From contig CM041465.1 in NCBI GenBank assembly GCA_023213395.1, positions 189,789,741-189,853,740 on the forward strand: a stretch of DNA of 64,000 nucleotides. The letters run 5' to 3'. The stretch's first letter is position 1; each line of letters opens with the position of its first letter. The position numbers were made by a program, and so were the translations under genes. The notes under the pieces were generated by a model that ran no database searches, had not been told where the DNA came from, and saw nothing but the letters and a program-made list of their open reading frames with translations. This document shows, piece after piece, positions 38,099 to 49,677 of this stretch. Source of the DNA: Cycas panzhihuaensis. Lineage: Eukaryota; Cycadophyta.

Positions 38099-38213
38099 AT
38101 ACAAATATTACATACCACAAGCTATAAAATGTAATCAAGTGCAAGGGACAGAATGTATACCTGATCATACCAGTGTAGTAGTGTCCCAAACCATTTCAGG
38201 TAGCTAGGAAACA
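38099..38213 (-). repeat. Element A 5' LTR, piece 3 (outer tip)
   Basis: Resembles the outer end of B's LTR: an ACCTGATCATACC-like block, then a TAGCTAGGAAACA end. It closes A against copia sequence that starts at 38214. Confidence 0.7.
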
Positions 38214-39554
38214 ATTCTATTTTCTATTCTTTTTTTATCTCAACTTATATAATATCTAATTTTAAGAAGGGAGATTCATCAAATTCCATATCTTTATTTA
38301 TGATGATTTTGTCGGTAGTAGGATCTTACAATCTATATCCCTTAACTCCATCCTTATCATCATACCCAACAAAGGTGTATTTTTTGGATTTTAGGTCTAA
38401 TTTTGTACACCAACTTTTATCAGTTAAAGCATAAGAATCACATCCAAATATTCTCAAATTTATATAATCACATGGGTGTCCTATCCATGCCTCTTTAGGA
38501 ATTTTACATTCTATTGAAACTAATAGTGATTTATTTACTAGATAGTAAGTTGTTTGAACTACTTCTTCCCATAAGCTCTACTCTACACTTGCATTACTAA
38601 GCATACTCTTTACTCTTTCTAAAAGCGTTATGTTCATACATTCTACAATTCCATTCTACTATAGATTATAACTTTTTTATGTCTTTTAATCCTTAATTCT
38701 CTGCAATAGTTCTTAAACTCCGAAGAAGTGAACTCACCTCCATTATCTATTCATAAGCACTTGATTGACCTATCTATGCTCTTTTTAACCAAAGATTTAA
38801 ACTGCTTAAATACACTTAATACTTTAGACTTTCTATTTAAAAAATAGACCCACAACTTCTTGGAATAGTCATCTATGAATGTAATAAAATACAATGACCC
38901 TTTATAATATATTATAGGCAATGGTCGTCATACATCTAAATGAACATAATCCAAAATATCTTTACTTGTATGACTCCCTGCTTTAAATCTAAGTCTACAC
39001 CACTTTCCAAAGACACAATATTTACAAAATATCAAATCTAGATGCTTGAGGTCAGGAAGTAGGTTATAATTCATTAACTCTTTTAGTCCTTTCTCACTCA
39101 TGTGGCCCAACCTTTGATGCCATAACTAAGTATAATCTTTTGCTATCTTCGATACTATAGTTGCTGACTAATTTTTAGACTTTCTAATAGAGTGTAAAGG
39201 TTTCCTTTCTTCAAAGCCTTTATTACAACTAAGACACCCTTTAACACCTTTATAACTCCTCTATGACCTCTGAACTTGTAACCATTGAAATCTAATTCAC
39301 CCAAAGAAATAATATTTCTTTTAAGTTCTAGTATATATCTTACTTCTGTCAAGGTTCTCACTACACCATCAAACATCTTGATCATGATTTTACTAATCCC
39401 AATAGTTTTATAGGAAACATCATTTTCGATAAGAACATCACCACCATTAGGAGGCTCATATGAAGAAAACCAACTCTTGTGTGGACACATATGGTGAGAA
39501 GCACATGAATCTAACAAATAATCATGATGCTAATGAGAAACATTATATGCAACT
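38214..39554 (-). pseudogene. G protease and integrase (degenerate)
   Basis: Minus strand. The protease begin Leu-Asp-Ser-Cys-Ala-Ser-His-His-Met-Cys is at about 39488-39517. The following segment matches D residue for residue in many places. Pre-integrase zinc region is at 38928-39110 (Leu-Gly-His-Met-Ser, then Cys-Lys-Tyr-Cys). The core runs to about 38640, with Asn-Gly-Ile-Val-Glu near 38645, and the C-terminal part reaches 38214, where A's LTR cuts it. Stops are frequent. Confidence 0.8.
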
Positions 39555-39947
39555 TGTTGGGGTTAATACCCCTCACCTAACACCCCTACACTTGAAGCAT
39601 GTGAGTGCACACTCTCTCATGATAAGTTAAGGTGAGTTTACTTTATTATGTTTTGTTATTACTTTAATGTCAAGTTATTATTTTATATTTGTTTGAATTC
39701 TAGAGATTAAGGAGGTTTCCTTCCTCAAAAGTATAAATTCTATGGGGTACATAACTCTGGTATTCTTCAACACCACTAAATATTGAAAATTATGTTATAC
39801 TCTTTACAATGCCTTAATGAAATGATGTTTTAAATATTGATCTTTAATATGGCTTGACTTATATGTGATCACCTGCTTGACTCTCTCTCTTGTATTCTTC
39901 AATTCTAACATTGTATCTAGAAGTTATTAAATATCTAATTTTTAACA
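39555..39947 (+). repeat. Left LTR of F
   Basis: 393 bp, TGTTGGGG to TTTAACA, matching 59523-59919 with roughly one difference in ten over the sampled part. Confidence 0.9.
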
Positions 39948-40090
39948 TGGTATGAGAGATTCTTGGGCCTCCTTTATTTGGTATCAGAGTAAGAGCTATG
40001 ATCTAATTCCAACATTTGGTATCAAAGATAAATCTTGGCAACCTTCATTTGGTATCAGAGATGTGATCAATTTCTAACATGGTATCAGAG
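39948..40090 (+). promoter_or_regulatory. Array of five PBS-like sites after F's left LTR
   Basis: TGGTATNAGAG-type sequences start at 39948, 39979, 40017, 40050 and 40080, spaced 30-38 bp. The first abuts the LTR as a normal initiator-Met PBS would. Intervening text is also partly repeated, e.g. GTGATCAATTTCTAACA and GATCTAATTCCAACAT. Confidence 0.85.
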
Positions 40091-40493
40091 TAAATCTAAG
40101 TGCATAGCTTCTAGCTCTTTATTTGCTCAACGAAAATATAGAATAAGACTGCTCATTAGACTTATGACAGGCTGATATACTTAATAAAGTAAATGGTTTG
40201 AGATTCCATACTCTTTAAAACGAGATATTACGATTCAAATATATGATCTTCAATATATTTGATAATAGTTTTACTCTTCATATTTTTATATGCATAAATA
40301 TATTTTGTTATTTATACTTCCATTGATAATAATCTAAGGAGATCTATTATGTGATAGCCACACTCATTCATAGTTATTTTTGAGAAATATTTTGGTACTT
40401 TATATAAAGGATTCGAAGATCTATTGGACATCTATTGGAGATAAACTCTGGTGAAAGTAAGATTCAAAAGCAACATTTATTGAATATTTCATT
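40091..40493 (+). other. F leader, left of H
   Basis: AT-rich, no ORF. Ends in TCATT (40489-40493), the target duplication of H. Confidence 0.7.
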
Positions 40494-40736
40494 TGTTAAA
40501 AACAGGAGTAAAACCAGATCCAATACATATGCTAATCACATAAATGAATATGCACAGATATCTAGTGGGAAAACCCACCTCAGAACTTCGATTACATTTG
40601 ATCCAAAAGCATAAAGAGTATAAGATGATCTTCAGATATATATAGATCTATAAGACCTGAAAATAAACATCCATCAACGCAAAATAATAAAAGATTAGTG
40701 TATAACATTTACATTAGTTGGGTAGCATTTTTAACA
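40494..40736 (-). repeat. 3' LTR of H
   Basis: 243 bp, TGTTAAAAA to TTTTAACA; about one difference in nine from 56866-57108 by eye. Confidence 0.92.
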
Positions 40737-40747
40737 TCCCCCCTTAA
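40737..40747 (-). promoter_or_regulatory. Polypurine tract of H
   Basis: Minus strand TTAAGGGGGGA, abutting the 3' LTR. Confidence 0.9.
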
Positions 40748-40829
40748 TGTAAATATTGGTCTTCAAAATATTGAAGTGCCTAACATTTGTCTTAAAAAAT
40801 AAATTCCCCTTCAAGACTAAGTCCCAAAT

Positions 40830-42300
40830 GTGCACAAATCTTTAAAAATTGATCTTCAGTAAGAGCCTTGGTGAACATGTTGGCAAGCTACTCCTCACTT
40901 GGACAATATTCAACTTGCACCTTTCTTGATCTGATCAACTCACGCATGTAGTCGTGATGAATTTCGATGTGCTTTATACGTGCGTGAAATTCTAGATTCT
41001 TTGAAAGTCGAATAGAACTTTGATTATTGCAATGGATAATCAGAGTTCTAGATGATACACCAAGTGTCTCTAAAAGTCCCTACAACCATACAATTTCCCT
41101 TGCACCAATACTTAGACTTTGATACTCTACTTCTATAGAAGACAAGGCCATAGTAGATTACTTTTTAGATTGCCAAGAGACAAACCTATTTCCAATGCCA
41201 AAAATATACCCTGTGGTTGATTTTTAGTCTTCAGCATCTCCACCCTAATCAACATCTGTATACCCATACAATTTTGCCTTGCCACCATGAAGGTATTCAA
41301 GACCAATATTAAGTGTACCCTTAATATAGTTCAAAAACCTCTTTGCTACATTCAAATGTGGCTCTTGGAGATTTTTCATAAAATAAGACACTAATCCAAC
41401 AACATAGGCAATATCAAGTCTAGTATGAGTTAGATAAATCAAACTCCCTACTAATTGTCGATACAATGTCCCATCTACAGCTAGTTTATCCATGTTCTTC
41501 TGAAGCTGTGTGCCTTTCACACATGGTGTTCTAGCCGATTTGTAATCCTTCATCCTAAATTTCTCAAGTAGGGATTGAGCATACCTTGTCTGCAACATCA
41601 TGATGTGGTCTTTCATCTGCCTAATCTTGATGCCCAAAAAGTGATGGAGAGGACCAAGATCTTTCATATCAAAGTTATGACCCAAAAATGTCTTTGTATC
41701 TACAATTATCCTACTACAAATTCCTGTAATAATAAGGTCATCCACATACAAAATAACGAAACCATCATCCTTTAATCTAGTATCAATTTTCTCACATAAT
41801 TACCATGAGAGAGTGTGCACTCACACAACCATCATCCTTTAATCTAGTATCAATTTTCTCATGATAAGCACTAGGTGCTTGTTTTAGGCCATAAAGGGAT
41901 TTCTTCAATCCACACACTAAATGCTCCTGTCCTTTCTTCATGAAACCTGGAGGTTGGGCCATGTAAATCTCCTCCTTCAAATCTCCATGAAGAAAAGTGG
42001 ACTTCACATCCATTTGATGTAACACCCAACCAAAAGTAGTTGTTAAAGCAAGGATCAATTAGACTGTTGAAATATTAGAGACTAGTGAAAAAGTCTCTTC
42101 ATAATTGATTCCTTCTTTTTATTTAAAACCTTAAGCTACAAGTCTAGGTTTATACGTGTCTACTTCACTATTGGAGTGATACTTTACCTTGTAGACCCAC
42201 TTGTAGCCAACCAAGCTCTTTGAGGGAGGAAGCCAAACTAAATTCCATGTATTATTCTTCATAATGGAACAAAATTCTTCCTCCATCGCAGCTTTCCATC
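40830..42300 (-). pseudogene. H reverse transcriptase and RNase H
   Basis: The RT N-terminal half at 41792-42058 has Met-Asp-Val-Lys-Ser-Thr-Phe-Leu-His-Gly-Asp-Leu. The C-terminal half starts at 41751 with Tyr-Val-Asp-Asp (41737-41748) intact. Between them a 67-bp duplication-plus-filler shifts the frame. RNase H at about 40840-41260 reads Phe-Val-Ser-Trp-Gln-Ser-Lys-Lys then a stop, and later His-Ala-Arg-Ile-Lys-His-Ile and Met-Phe-Thr-Lys-Ala-Leu. Except for these breaks the domain is well preserved. Confidence 0.88.
41761..41861. repeat. 34-bp direct repeat around a 33-nt filler, inside H RT
   Basis: Identical 34-bp copies at 41761-41794 and 41828-41861. The 33 bases between them contain a 26-nt stretch matching F's LTR in reverse complement with one mismatch. 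Confidence 0.9.
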
Positions 42301-43384
42301 AGGGATCTTCCTTCACTTCATCAAATGAAACAAATTTGCTGGTGTTCATCACTAAGACCTGACTGGCATGTTAACTCCTTGTCCTTCGACCATCTTCTAG
42401 ATTTTCAACCATTATTCTTGTGTCTTCAATGGTTCTTTTTGCCCATAATGGAACACAAGGTATACACTGTGTTTCAACATGTGATGGATCCTCATTACAA
42501 CTTCCACTTGGTCCTACTTCAGAATTATTCTGTAAAATAGACTCATGTACCTATAAATCTATAGAATCATGACTCAGGAAAGGTAGAAGTGGAGGATAAA
42601 ATATATCTTTAGATGATCTATCAACATGATACGTCAGTGACTTGTCAAACTTAACATCCCAACTAATCAAGATTTTTCCTCTTTGCGGATCCCAAAGTCT
42701 ATAGGCCTTACTCTCAAGAGAGTACCCCACAAAAGTACACTTTAAACTCTTGCGATCCAATTTCTTTCGATTTTTGTCTAAGATGTGTACATAGGAAATG
42801 CACTAAAATACCTTAAAATAATTAATAGAAGGTTTCTAATTGGTCCAACATTCTTTGGGGGTAATGCCACGAACAACAGAAGTAGGTACCCTATTCAAAA
42901 TGTGAACTGCTATCACCACATCTTCTACCCAAAACTTGGGAGGTAAACTCTTACCATACACCATGTACCTTGCCATTTCTATTATGGTATGATTTTTTCT
43001 TTCTGCTACACCATTTTGCTGTGGGATATATGGAACAGTAAATTCTTTCTTAATACCATTGGCAAGATAGAGCTAATGAAAGGCATTATTATCATACTCC
43101 TTTCCATTATCACTTCTTAATTTCTTAATCTTCATATCACATTCATTTTCAACATAAATTTTCCATTCACAAAATCTATCAAATACATTAGACTTATTCT
43201 TTAAAAAGAAAACCTAGGTTTTTCTATTGAAATCATCCACAAACACGAGTATATAATGAGCTTCAGAAATAGAAGGATTTGACAACGGACCCATCATATT
43301 AGTATGGATAAGTCCTAGTTTCTCTTTTGTGCTCTAAGCATTATCTCTAGCAAAAGGATAATGATGATGTTTTCCATACATACA
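42301..43384 (-). pseudogene. H integrase, C-terminal part and core
   Basis: Minus strand. 42551-42760 gives the copia integrase tail (Cys-Thr-Phe-Val-Gly-Tyr, then Lys-Ala-Tyr-Arg-Leu-Trp-Asp-Pro). Upstream, about 42980-43140 keeps Asn-Gly-Val-Ala-Glu-Arg and Ser-Asp-Asn-Gly-Lys-Glu-Tyr, two of the three catalytic acidic positions. Element I cuts the core at 43384 and it resumes at 48316. Confidence 0.85.
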
Positions 43385-43755
43385 TGTTGAGAATTTAACA
43401 TGGAGAACACTAATCCAAGGAAGATCAATAACATCAACAAAGATTAACACAATATAATCAAAATGTATTGCCATATCAAATGTACCAAGGACCCAACATG
43501 AGCCTTGATGTTGTGATGTCTTTACATACTACCTCAACCACCTTTATATACCAAAGAGGTGGGAGACTATACATCCCAAGTAATGCATGTGGGACAAATA
43601 CCTTTGTCCTGACCAATAGCATTACACCACTAACTTGACCAATAGACTAATAACCTTTTACATAGTATTATGATGACCTTTTGACCTAAGACTTAGGACT
43701 ATCACTTATTATCCTAGGACCCACATACATTACACATTAAACATTATTTCTAACA
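43385..43755 (-). repeat. 3' LTR of I
   Basis: 371 bp, TGTTGAGAA to TCTAACA. Confidence 0.95.
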
Positions 43756-43766
43756 CCTCCCCTTAA
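43756..43766 (-). promoter_or_regulatory. Polypurine tract of I
   Basis: Minus strand TTAAGGGGAGG, abutting the 3' LTR. Confidence 0.9.
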
Positions 43767-44982
43767 TGTTTAATGTTTGACCAAATGACACTTTGACATA
43801 TATTGACACTTGACATGAATTTGAGACTATAAACATTAAAGACAACATGACAAGACTGACATAACTATCAACAGACTCTAATGTACTTTGTCTTCTTTGA
43901 ATCTCCACCGCCTTGATCTTGAAAGGTCTTGAACACCATGTCTTGGGCATGGTCTTGGTCTTCAACCTTGTAGTGTCCCTTCAGTAGTCCTTTGAACCGA
44001 CGATCTTCGAGCTTTGCTTCTTTCAACTTCATATGCGCTGAGAATCCTTTGACATGCTAAACAAGTGGTGGATGATGGCCGATTGCACATGATCCCGCAT
44101 GTACTCATCAAAGACATCTATCACCGCTTACTTCCATTTTCTTTAGTGGGTGAGTAACCAAAAAAATAGATATTAGCAATATCATCGTTATCCAAATGTA
44201 GCAATGAGACATCACCATTATCCTCCCCTGAAGCGATGGATTTATTGAGTAGAGTTCCTGTAACCTGTGTGATGTACCTTGCTTTCTCTGTGTCGCTCAA
44301 GGAATTCCATGAGCTAAGTATAATGAGTATTTCTACGATACTCACATGCATATGCTTCCTGATTATGGATATACATACATGGATCATTATTTCAATCTGA
44401 TTGACTTTCATAATCAGGTAACCTATCCAAAAGGAAATATGATTTCGATAAGCAAGATCCTGGTGACATGATATCCTCCTTATGTTCCTTTGAAAGCAAC
44501 TTCCTAGTGCCGTTCTAGGATATGCTGTTATAATTTTGATCTTCTCAAAGATGAGAGTGGAGAATGTACCTGAATTGAGGGAGATCATGGATATTTTCCA
44601 ATACATGCAAATTACTGTAAGACCGCCACCAATTAAATTCTTCCTATCAACTTGTCAACGCAAACCGTGATAACATTATCCATACCTTTTGTTGGGCAAC
44701 TCATGTCTCCATGAACTATTATTGGCAAAGATTGATGCTCAAGTTTTTAGCCCAAAGTCGGTTCCTTTATAAGACTTATGGTTTTGTTACCGCTTTTCCT
44801 TCTTTTCTTTCCTCTTCAACTTCTTCCTTTGATTCTTTGCCCTTTTGATTTTCTCGTGTACTTCGTGTCCTTTTCATGCACTTACAATAGTTTCCAAGCG
44901 TCCTCACCGAATCAAGATTCGGTAACCCGAACAATGAAGTGATAGGAAGTAGGGAGGTTATCCTTATCAATGGTCGCAAGTA
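43767..44982 (-). other. I interior, 3' half, unrecognised
   Basis: On the minus strand, 44776-44979 is a Lys/Glu-rich short frame that continues from the gag fragment after a stop. 44121-44606 is a 161-residue frame I do not recognise; it has no RT, integrase or protease motif. A closing segment near 43800-44100 is not recognised either. The sequence may be derived from unrelated DNA carried by the element. Confidence 0.5.
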
Positions 44983-45210
44983 TCACATCAATAACAATTG
45001 CTTTTTCTTTTGAAGATTTCCTCCCTTCTTCGTGAGTCGTTTTGACCCCATGACTGTTTTCCAAAGTTCCTTCACTACAAATAGACTTTCCATCTTAATT
45101 TTCCAAAAACGAAAATTAGTTCCAATATATTTGGGTAGAGGAAAGATCAGATCTGATAACCAATATTCATTTCTTTCAGGCACAAAGACTATGACATCAC
45201 TCAACTCCAT
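44983..45210 (-). pseudogene. I gag-like fragment
   Basis: A 75-residue minus-strand frame starting at an ATG. The segment Phe-Arg-Phe-Trp-Lys-Ile-Lys-Met-Glu-Ser-Leu and Glu-Leu-Trp-Lys-Thr-Val matches the N-terminal pattern of copia Gag (Asn-x-Phe-x-x-Trp-Lys-x-x-Met, then Leu-Trp-x-x-Val). It ends at TGA and no CCHC knuckle follows. It is likely the remnant of the parental gag, possibly kept because the gag start is needed for packaging or translation; the latter is inference. Confidence 0.6.
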
Positions 45211-47932
45211 GATGTATGAGAGGATCAGAAAAATGTATCCACTTCAGCCAAAAGAAGATCTATCAAATCAACGAAGAAAATACTAAACCTGAATACTGGG
45301 TAATGTTTCATTCTCTGATTTGTCACGCAACGCATTTCTACTTAGGAGGGTGGTTATGATTGCTTTCTCCATGAATGCCACTTATGATTGTCTCTAGGAT
45401 TTGTGCCTCAATAGAGGAAAAGGTGCGTGCAGCAAGGAGGTGGTCTTTTGATCTCACCTTTTGTTTAGGCTCTCTACATCTCAAGGTGGTCATCCGCTCG
45501 CTAGAACTCGTGGTCCAAGATTGATGTAGCTGCACAAACGACTCAAGGAAGGCGGTATTATTAAGAAATACCTCTAAACTCATATGAAATAAGGCCAAAC
45601 ATATCGGTGACTCATGAAAGGCGATTTAACAACGAGGTGATCCGCAATTTCTTTTATTTATGCCTTCGCTAGACGCCCTGGTTTCACTCCATTCACTAGA
45701 ACTCAGAACTCAAAATGAGGCGCAATTACTAGTTGCAACTTGGTCTCCACCGAGGCGTATTAACTCGACGCTTTAAAACACCAGAACTTCAACCTTTGCC
45801 TGCTCGTGTCCTTCTTCACGCTACAAATTCAGCTTTTGATCGCTACGCTTATTCACAACTTGCTAGTGCGCCTAATGAGCAAACAGAGGTCGCCTACTCA
45901 ATCTCCACTACCGCAAGCTCAACCTCGACAAATTTGAAAATTATTCCATGTCTACAGGTTCTCTGCGATCACGTGACAGTGATAGGGTTTGCTAGTGCAC
46001 CTAATGAGCAACAGAGGCTGCGCCTACTCAATCTCCACGGCTGCAAGCTCAACCTTGACAGCTGAAAATTATTCCATGTCTACAGGTTCTCTGCGATCAC
46101 GTGACAGTGATAGGGTTTGGTGTCTCCTCCGTTTGCATGGCTGGACGATAGTGCATCTTCCTCAATCACACACAGGTGTGTCTACAGATCTTTGTTTGGT
46201 AACTGGAGGCTGCAACTAGTAATGATCTGTTTTGCATTAATTATGATCCTGGCTGGAAACTCTGTAAATGGATCCACAACTCGCTTGGCTCTATGGAACC
46301 ATCTTCACACATACGTAAAGGGGTGATCCCGCATGTAAATCTTCACACATATAGAACGATGGTGGTTCGTAAGGTAACTCACTCTTAAGCACACGTAAGA
46401 ACCTCGCAATAAATCGAAATTTATCCTCTAGCGAGACTCCGCATGTAGACTTCACCGGCTCAATTAAACATGATCGGGCGATCCATCTCACGCATGTGAA
46501 GCTCGCCTGTGGTCGCCCCTCGCGTTGTTCCTCCGAAAATACGATTATTCTCCATCCGCTTGGGCGCCTCTGTATCTCCCTTGATCTCTGCTCTCCGTGC
46601 AGGGTGCTCCTACATTTGCTTGGATCCGCTGCCACCGTGTGTTTTCCTCACGAGTCACGCTACCCTTGACTACTTAGGTTATCTCCTTGCTACGACCTAT
46701 AGATATGGGTGCTCCTGGCTTTTGCGAATGCGATGAAGATGGGCTTGTGCTTCAGCGGTATCTTTGTGATCATCCAACTACGGAAGGGCATTCATCTCTG
46801 CATCTTTGCAACTCCACAGTGGCTGCAACTTCAATCTTATCTCCTGGTGACACCACGATGGTTGCAATCATGAGACAACTACGTCTCTTTCCATCTGCTT
46901 TGATTTGCTCCTCACGACACCTGGACTGGGATCTACGACACACTATGGCTATAAATGCTTTGATCTCCCGCAGCTTTGAACTTCGAGACGTAATAAAATA
47001 ACTCACCGACTATTGTTTATTCTCCACGAAGGTGATACAGCTTAAGAAAAGGTGCATAACCTTCTAACTCCTGTAAATAAACTTCAATAGAATGCTGGTC
47101 TGCGTTTGGCGACTTCGACCTGCACCAAATCAAATTCCATATTCCATGCAAACTATGATACCACTTAGATCGCTAGTAGGCTGGCAGCTACAATATCAAC
47201 TCGACTACCGTGACTTTGTCTCCATGACACAATGATCATGTGACAATAATAGGGTTTGGCATCTCGTCTGCTTGCATGCACTCTATGATGGGTCAGATGA
47301 TAGTACAATTCCACACGATAGCATTGTATCACTCAAAACAAAGTTGACGCTCAATGACCGCAAATACAACACCAATCTAAAACGACACGCTCCACACTGC
47401 CACCTCTCATAAGTCTGCACCACCTCAGGCTGCAGCCTCTATAGAGTCTCGATAATGTGCAATAACAGATAACAGAAGGTACCAGGAGTCTATTATATTT
47501 CTCAACTATGGAGTCGCCCAAATATAATATCTCCAAGTTGTTTATTTCCAGCACTAGCCCTGAGAGTGATTCATGCTCTACTCATTCTAACTTAGGGTTT
47601 ACATAGTCTCCAACATAGAGGTCCTTTTTGCTTAATTATACAAGGGATATGAATGGCTTCAAATTTACCAGTGGCTAACTTTTTTGTGCATGCAGAACCA
47701 AAATTTGGCAATTTACTTAAGTTTCCACCATCCAAATCTTAACAAGTTCGCATTCTAATAGATATTTCCCTTTTATGGAACAAGGAAAGGAACAATATTA
47801 CAAGGAAATTGCTTTGGCTAATGATGACCATAGGGTCAGCCTTCCGTAAATAAATCCCCGCCTAGCACTTCACTTCTTATGGAGCCGCATATCAAGAACC
47901 AAGGAACGAACTTGCACAATGACTAGCAACCT
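45211..47932 (-). other. I long 5' region with internal duplication
   Basis: 2.7 kb between the PBS and the gag fragment, balanced in base composition and unlike the AT-rich DNA around. It contains a tandem duplication (45862-46118) with a third, shorter diverged copy of the unit's end at about 47231-47260. ORFs on both strands up to 114 residues show no family motif. I recognise no gene. Confidence 0.6.
45862..46118. repeat. Tandem duplication of about 129 bp in I
   Basis: Units 45862-45990 and 45991-46118 share the order GCTAGTGC, CCTAATGAGCAA, TACTCAATCTCCAC, TTATTCCATGTCTACAGG and CACGTGACAGTGATAGGG. A CTCCTCCGTTTGCATGG-like continuation recurs near 47270. Confidence 0.9.
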
Positions 47933-47944
47933 GCTCTGATACCA
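47933..47944 (-). promoter_or_regulatory. Primer binding site of I
   Basis: Minus strand TGGTATCAGAGC, exact initiator-Met PBS, directly at the LTR. Confidence 0.95.
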
Positions 47945-48315
47945 TGTTGAGAATTTAACATGGAGAACACTAATCCAAGGAAGATCAATAACATCAACAA
48001 AGATTAACACAATATAATCAAAATGTATTGCCATATCAAACGTACCAAGGACCCAACATGAGCCTTGATGTTGTGATGTCTTTACATACTACCTCAACCA
48101 CCTTTATATACCAAAGAGGTGGGAGACTATACATCCCAAGTAATGCATGTGGGACAAATACCTTTGTCCTGACCAATAGCATTACACCACTAACTTGACC
48201 AATAGACTAATAACCTTTTACATAGTATTATGATGACCTTTTGACCTAAGACTTAGGACTATCACTTATTATCCTAGGACCCACATACATTACACATTAA
48301 ACATTATTTCTAACA
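47945..48315 (-). repeat. 5' LTR of I
   Basis: 371 bp; one difference (C versus T near 48041/43481) from the other LTR. Confidence 0.95.
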
Positions 48316-49677
48316 ATACATCCTTCACAAGCACGCTTTGAACATTGAATATGAGACAAACCAATTACCATCTTCAATCGATTCATTAAATTGATGCTAC
48401 CATAGTTAAGATGACCCAATCTTTCATGCTACAACTTACTCACATCATCAACACTAGCAATGAAAATATAAGAATCTTTGTGGGTTTCAAAAGACTCAAA
48501 CACCCAAAAGTTATCCTGCACTTTCCTAGTAGTAACAATAGAGAAGTATTTCTTTGGATCTTTAACTAAATATTTATCATTATAGAGCTCTATTTTCATA
48601 CCTTGCTTGCAGATTTCCTAAGATGAGAGAAGATTTAGCTTCATTTGAGGCACGTAATAAACACCATCAAATTTTCTACCTACAAGTGAAACGATTCCAA
48701 TACCTTCTACAGGAAAAACACTGGCATCTTCAAGAATCACATTAACATCAATTGAAATTATATCTAAAGCATTAAAAATATGCTTCTGATAGGTGATGTG
48801 TTTTTTAGCACCTGAGTCTAGGATCTAATAATCTTTCTTTTCAGATGACATTATTGATGCCTGAATACAATGTGCTGCAACACTTTTCCCTTTGTCATCT
48901 CGATTTACCTTGTGCTTGTCCTATTTCTTGATCGAAGAGTTTATTTCCCTGTGATCATCTTTCTTTCAGTAATTGCACCTTCCCACTAACTTCTTCTTTT
49001 CATGGGAGGTCTCACCAATATTTTGTGTAGACTTGTTTTTATGGAATATATCCTTCTTCTGTGTCCTCATTATCAAGGCTTGATTTGAAATTGATCCACC
49101 AAGCATCCCATGCTGCTTCAATTTAGCATCTTCAACTAAGATCAGATTTTTTAACAACTCAAAAGTCTCACCTTCCATGGCTTCATCACTCCCATAAACT
49201 ATCTGAAAGGTGGAAAATGCAGCTGGTAATTTTAATATAATAATGGCAAACAGCAAGGCATCATCTATTGAGTTTGTTTTTTATTCATCCAACTTATTTC
49301 TCAAATCAGTAATCTTGTTTAAGAAGGTAGTAATGTTGTTTTTGTCTTCTACCTTTGGACTCAATAATTCCATCATGAGGGCAACCTGATGATTTGTCTT
49401 CTTTTTCTCAAAAGTCTCACATAGTTTGGTCTAAATTTCATACGAGGTTTCAAGATTGTGCACCAAAGCTCTTTGATCGGGAGCCAAAGATAACTTAAGT
49501 AACCCAACAACCATAAACTGTCTCTCTTCAACATGTACACGATCTTTTTCATCCAAAGGTAGGCTTAACAAAGGTGACTTAGTGATTCCCCATAGCTGAT
49601 TTACCATTAAAACAAGCTCCATATGTTCTTTCCACTCATTAAAATTATTTCCATTGAACGTAACTAATGGTGCAAGC
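48316..49677 (-). pseudogene. H gag, protease and integrase N-terminus
   Basis: Minus strand. 48316-48480 carries the pre-integrase zinc region (Leu-Gly-His-Leu, then Cys-x2-Cys-like). Protease Leu-Asp-Ser-Gly-Ala is at about 48807-48821, preceded by a stop. A CCHC-like knuckle (Cys-Asn-Tyr-Cys-Lys-Lys, His) lies near 48940-48985. UBN2-like gag is at 48966-49622. The gag N-terminus (Phe-Asn-Gly-Asn-Asn-Phe-Asn-Glu-Trp) is at 49620-49677, where E interrupts it just after the start codon. Confidence 0.8.

Larger units (their letters stand above)
43385..48315 (-). mobile_element. Element I: young non-autonomous copia-like element without pol
   Basis: 4,931 bp. LTRs of 371 bp at 43385-43755 and 47945-48315 differ at a single base by direct comparison. 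TSD ATACA is at 43380-43384 and 48316-48320. PBS (47933-47944, minus) and PPT (43756-43766) are intact, so the element reads on the minus strand. The 4.2-kb interior has a gag-like fragment but no protease, integrase or RT. It is the most recent insertion in the window and must have been mobilised by proteins supplied in trans. It lies within H's integrase. Confidence 0.92.

Noticed and set aside
39948-40090. CRISPR-like array because of regularly spaced short repeats
   Set aside because: The repeats match the initiator-Met primer site, abut an LTR and have partly repeated spacers.
44121-44606. 161-residue frame in element I as an envelope-like or captured gene
   Set aside because: No signal peptide, domain or motif could be recognised, so it is reported only as unassigned interior.
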